Part shown: piece after piece, positions 62,485 to 64,000 of the stretch
Layout of the letters: each line of letters opens with the position of its first letter
Position numbering within the stretch: the first letter of the stretch is position 1
Assembly (NCBI RefSeq): GCF_002939305.1
Contig: NZ_MVDI01000006.1
Location: 62,001-126,000, forward strand
Direction: 5' to 3'
Length of the DNA: 64,000 nt
From: Chroococcidiopsis sp. TS-821
GTDB lineage: Bacteria > Cyanobacteriota > Cyanobacteriia > Cyanobacteriales > Chroococcidiopsidaceae
The notes under the pieces: model-generated
What the model was told of the DNA's origin: nothing
Seen by the model: only the letters and a program-made list of their open reading frames with translations
Databases searched by the model: none
Position numbers and translations under genes: made by a program

Positions 62485-62958
62485 ATGAATAAATTAATCT
62501 TCTCTACTGTTTTTACAATCGCGATCGCGTCTTCAGTTCCAGATGCTTTAGCAGGAGGAGTTTTACGTGATGCGAAAGCTTCTCATCTTGTTCATAGTGG
62601 AGCACATCCCAACAATGCTCGTTTATCTGCAACACATCATTTTGAAGTACACGTTCAGGGTGGTGATTTGTCACAACTTACTATTGATGTACCAAAGGGA
62701 ATGAAAGTAAGCGATCGCATTGTTGTTACTGATGAATCTGGCAAAAAAATTGATAATACGATTTCTGTCAACGATAGGAAGATTGCGATCGCTTTTTCAC
62801 AACCTATACGTACAGGTACAACGCTATCAGTCTCTATGAAAGGAGTTAGATCGCAATTATCATTGCTTGGTCGTGTATGGCTTTACCCAGTTTATGCAAG
62901 GAAGACAGGAATGACCGAAGACATAAGAATTGGTATGGCTAGAATTCAAACGTATTGA
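62485..62958 (+). CDS. DUF2808 family secreted protein, first copy
   Basis: 157 residues. Signal peptide to about residue 23 (ASSVPDALA-GG). Mature part: HLVHSGAHPNNARLSATHHFEVHVQGGDLSQLTIDVPKGMKV, then IVVTDESGKKIDNTISVNDRKIAIAFSQPI and GRVWLYPVYARKTGMTEDIRIGMARIQTY, the DUF2808 pattern. The family is common in cyanobacteria, exported, and of unknown function; His residues near the N-terminus could bind metal. An ATG is preceded by AAGGAC. Confidence 0.85.
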   Translation: MNKLIFSTVFTIAIASSVPDALAGGVLRDAKASHLVHSGAHPNNARLSATHHFEVHVQGGDLSQLTIDVPKGMKVSDRIVVTDESGKKIDNTISVNDRKIAIAFSQPIRTGTTLSVSMKGVRSQLSLLGRVWLYPVYARKTGMTEDIRIGMARIQTY

Positions 62959-62974
62959 TGGCATTACACTTATA

Positions 62975-63011
62975 CTTTTTAGACCTGAAGTGATGCTCAG
63001 GTCTAAAAAAG
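62975..63011. terminator. Strong bidirectional hairpin terminator
   Basis: CTTTTTAGACCTGA and TCAGGTCTAAAAAAG form a 13-14-bp stem with an 8-nt loop. T-runs lie on the plus side of the left arm and A-runs on the right, so it can end transcription from both directions. It is 16 bp after the first DUF2808 stop. Confidence 0.75.
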
Positions 63012-63220
63012 TAAATGTTACCCGTCATGCTTATCTCATAAAAAGCCTTTTAGTAGGAGAAGTTTATTTTATTGTCAGCTTTTCTAAAACCAACTTAACA
63101 TAAACCTGAAATCAATTTGACTATGATAATCAATTTGTTGCTACTAATTTTTAGGTAGATATGTGCTGGTTATTATACTAATAGTTACGAATTCAAAAAA
63201 AATGACTGTTGTGTAGTGTA

Positions 63221-63254
63221 TTTCATACTAATTTCATTTTCATGTTCGTATAAT
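63221..63254 (+). promoter_or_regulatory. TTTCAT tandem box, site 7, with TATAAT
   Basis: TTTCAT at 63221 and 63232, a third TTTCAT at 63238, and a consensus TATAAT at 63249-63254. There is no protein gene behind it. Compared with the other sites the TG is shifted by 2 bp. Confidence 0.6.
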
Positions 63255-63260
63255 AGTATT

Positions 63261-63336
63261 TAATCACTTACACCCTTAATGCAACATTGGGCTTTTCCAC
63301 TGTGCTACTCAAGTACAAGCGAAAAGCCTATTTTTT
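63261..63336 (+). ncRNA. Candidate small RNA controlled by the TTTCAT box
   Basis: Expected start about 7 bp after TATAAT at 63249, end at the hairpin GGCTTTTC (63290-63297) / GAAAAGCC (63321-63328) followed by TATTTTTTTC. The transcript would be about 75 nt. A 26-codon frame (MQHWAFPLCYSS from 63279) overlaps the hairpin and could encode a mini-protein, but the hairpin plus T-run argues for an RNA product. No match to a known RNA family was made. Confidence 0.45.
63290..63336 (+). terminator. Rho-independent terminator of the small RNA
   Basis: 8-bp perfect stem GGCTTTTC/GAAAAGCC, 23-nt loop, then seven T residues. The best-looking intrinsic terminator in the window. Confidence 0.7.
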
Positions 63337-63339
63337 TCT

Positions 63340-63720
63340 ATCAAAATATATCATTCTAAAGCTCTAATAGGCATTAAATCCAAGTGCAGAAGCAAAAATC
63401 GTATAGGAACTTCGCATTTTTCAAACTTTGAGAATACTGATTTTTTTGCTGTCTTGAGCAATACTTTCTTTCAGTAGAGACAATCTATCATAAGATAAGT
63501 GAAAAGCATTTCCCTTATTGCTTCATTAGACCTCAAGAGTCATAATATTTTTGAGGGATACATATTTCTTAATAAGAATGAATTAAAGTTTCTTTATTTA
63601 GCTTAGCTAGTGGTTCTCAAGTATAGATTCTTTAAATTATGTATTCAATCATTATTAATGCTTTGATGCGATAAGTTTAAAGTGCTTTGATAAAGCATAA
63701 ACATTTTGTTTATCTAGTGT
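63340..63720. other. AT-rich spacer before the second DUF2808 gene
   Basis: About 380 bp, very AT-rich. No supported frame. It separates the small RNA candidate from TTTCAT site 8. Confidence 0.3.
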
Positions 63721-63726
63721 ATATAT

Positions 63727-63743
63727 TTCATTCTAATTTCATT
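63727..63743 (+). promoter_or_regulatory. TTTCAT tandem box, site 8
   Basis: TTTCAT at 63727 and 63738, then TATTACCTGTCA (TG at +24) and a -10-like TAGTAAAT. It lies 68 bp before the second DUF2808 gene. Confidence 0.6.
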
Positions 63744-63810
63744 ATTACCTGTCAGGATAGTAAATAAGAAGAATATGATTTTCTCTCTTGAATTCCAAAG
63801 GGCAATTTCA

Positions 63811-64000
63811 ATGAAAAAACTAATTTCGCTTACTACTTTGACTTTATTGAGTATATATTCAGTCCCAGCTGCTTTTGCGGAGGGAGTTCCAGGTGAAACA
63901 TCTTTTTCTCATCTCTTTCATAGCAATGCACATCCCAATGATGCTCGCGCTTTAAGCGCTATGCATCATTTTAAACTACACGTTCAAGGGAGCGATTTAT
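63811..64000 (+). CDS. DUF2808 family secreted protein, second copy (partial)
   Basis: 63 residues are visible before the window ends. Signal peptide to about residue 23 (SVPAAFA-EG), then SHLFHSNAHPNDARALSAMHHFKLHVQGSDL, clearly a paralogue of the gene at 62485-62958. Promoter region and box are similar in layout, so the gene and its control region were duplicated together. The 3' end is outside. Confidence 0.85.
   Translation, partial: MKKLISLTTLTLLSIYSVPAAFAEGVPGETSFSHLFHSNAHPNDARALSAMHHFKLHVQGSDL

Overview
The window is cyanobacterial chromosome or a large cyanobacterial replicon. GCGATCGC (HIP1-type) octamers are scattered through both genes and spacers, and many genes belong to typically cyanobacterial families (SLH/OprB iron-uptake porins, DUF29, DUF2808, HIP1-rich hypotheticals). 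The genus cannot be fixed from sequence alone. No rRNA, tRNA or CRISPR array was seen. Strand use is mixed and gene density is low, with many decayed genes, which marks most of it as accessory DNA.

Layout. 1-3.1 kb: a glycosyltransferase cut by the window edge, a secreted protein with a duplicated domain, a thermonuclease and a pilin-like protein. 3.2-9.9 kb: a probable catabolic cluster: molybdopterin oxidoreductase, TIM-barrel isomerase-like protein, Rieske oxygenase and ABC substrate-binding protein, with a divergent Lrp/AsnC regulator. 10-19 kb: a plasmid- or integrative-element-like block with an RHH protein and operator-like inverted repeats, small genes separated by hairpins, a SWIM-type protein, ArdA antirestriction, a Sak4-like ATPase, an XRE regulator, a replication-initiator-like protein with a heptad repeat tract, a ParB-like protein and a DUF29 protein. 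19.4-20.4 kb: two gene wrecks (HAD phosphatase, DUF1016/YhcG nuclease).

20.5-34 kb is a defence island. An XRE controller with a perfect palindrome upstream precedes a large adenine-type DNA methyltransferase and a 1,413-residue protein that combines a PLD (HxK) nuclease domain, an Ig/IPT-TIG-like segment and a SNF2 helicase. These are followed by a DnaQ-like exonuclease, an HNH endonuclease resembling sulfur-binding type IV enzymes, and several unknown genes. 34.3-38.1 kb: a Cys-His-Asp hypothetical, a secreted amidase and a Tat-exported formamidase-family protein. 38.7-42.2 kb: an Xre/RES toxin-antitoxin pair with an operator palindrome, a tyrosine recombinase and an IS110 transposase broken by one stop codon.

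42.4-64 kb is a metal (probably copper/silver) handling region: DUF411 protein, Cys-rich Csp-like copper store, two DUF305 proteins, a multicopper oxidase, a CusB/CusA-type RND pump, a FixH/YtkA-like lipoprotein, two porins and two DUF2808 proteins. It is interrupted by purT and alpha/beta-hydrolase pseudogenes and by lnt. Eight copies of a tandem TTTCAT-N5-TTTCAT box lie in the spacers of this region and in none of the other spacers I read, suggesting one OmpR/PhoB-type response regulator coded elsewhere. One box has no protein gene behind it but is followed by a TATAAT and a terminator about 80 bp later: a candidate metal-responsive small RNA.
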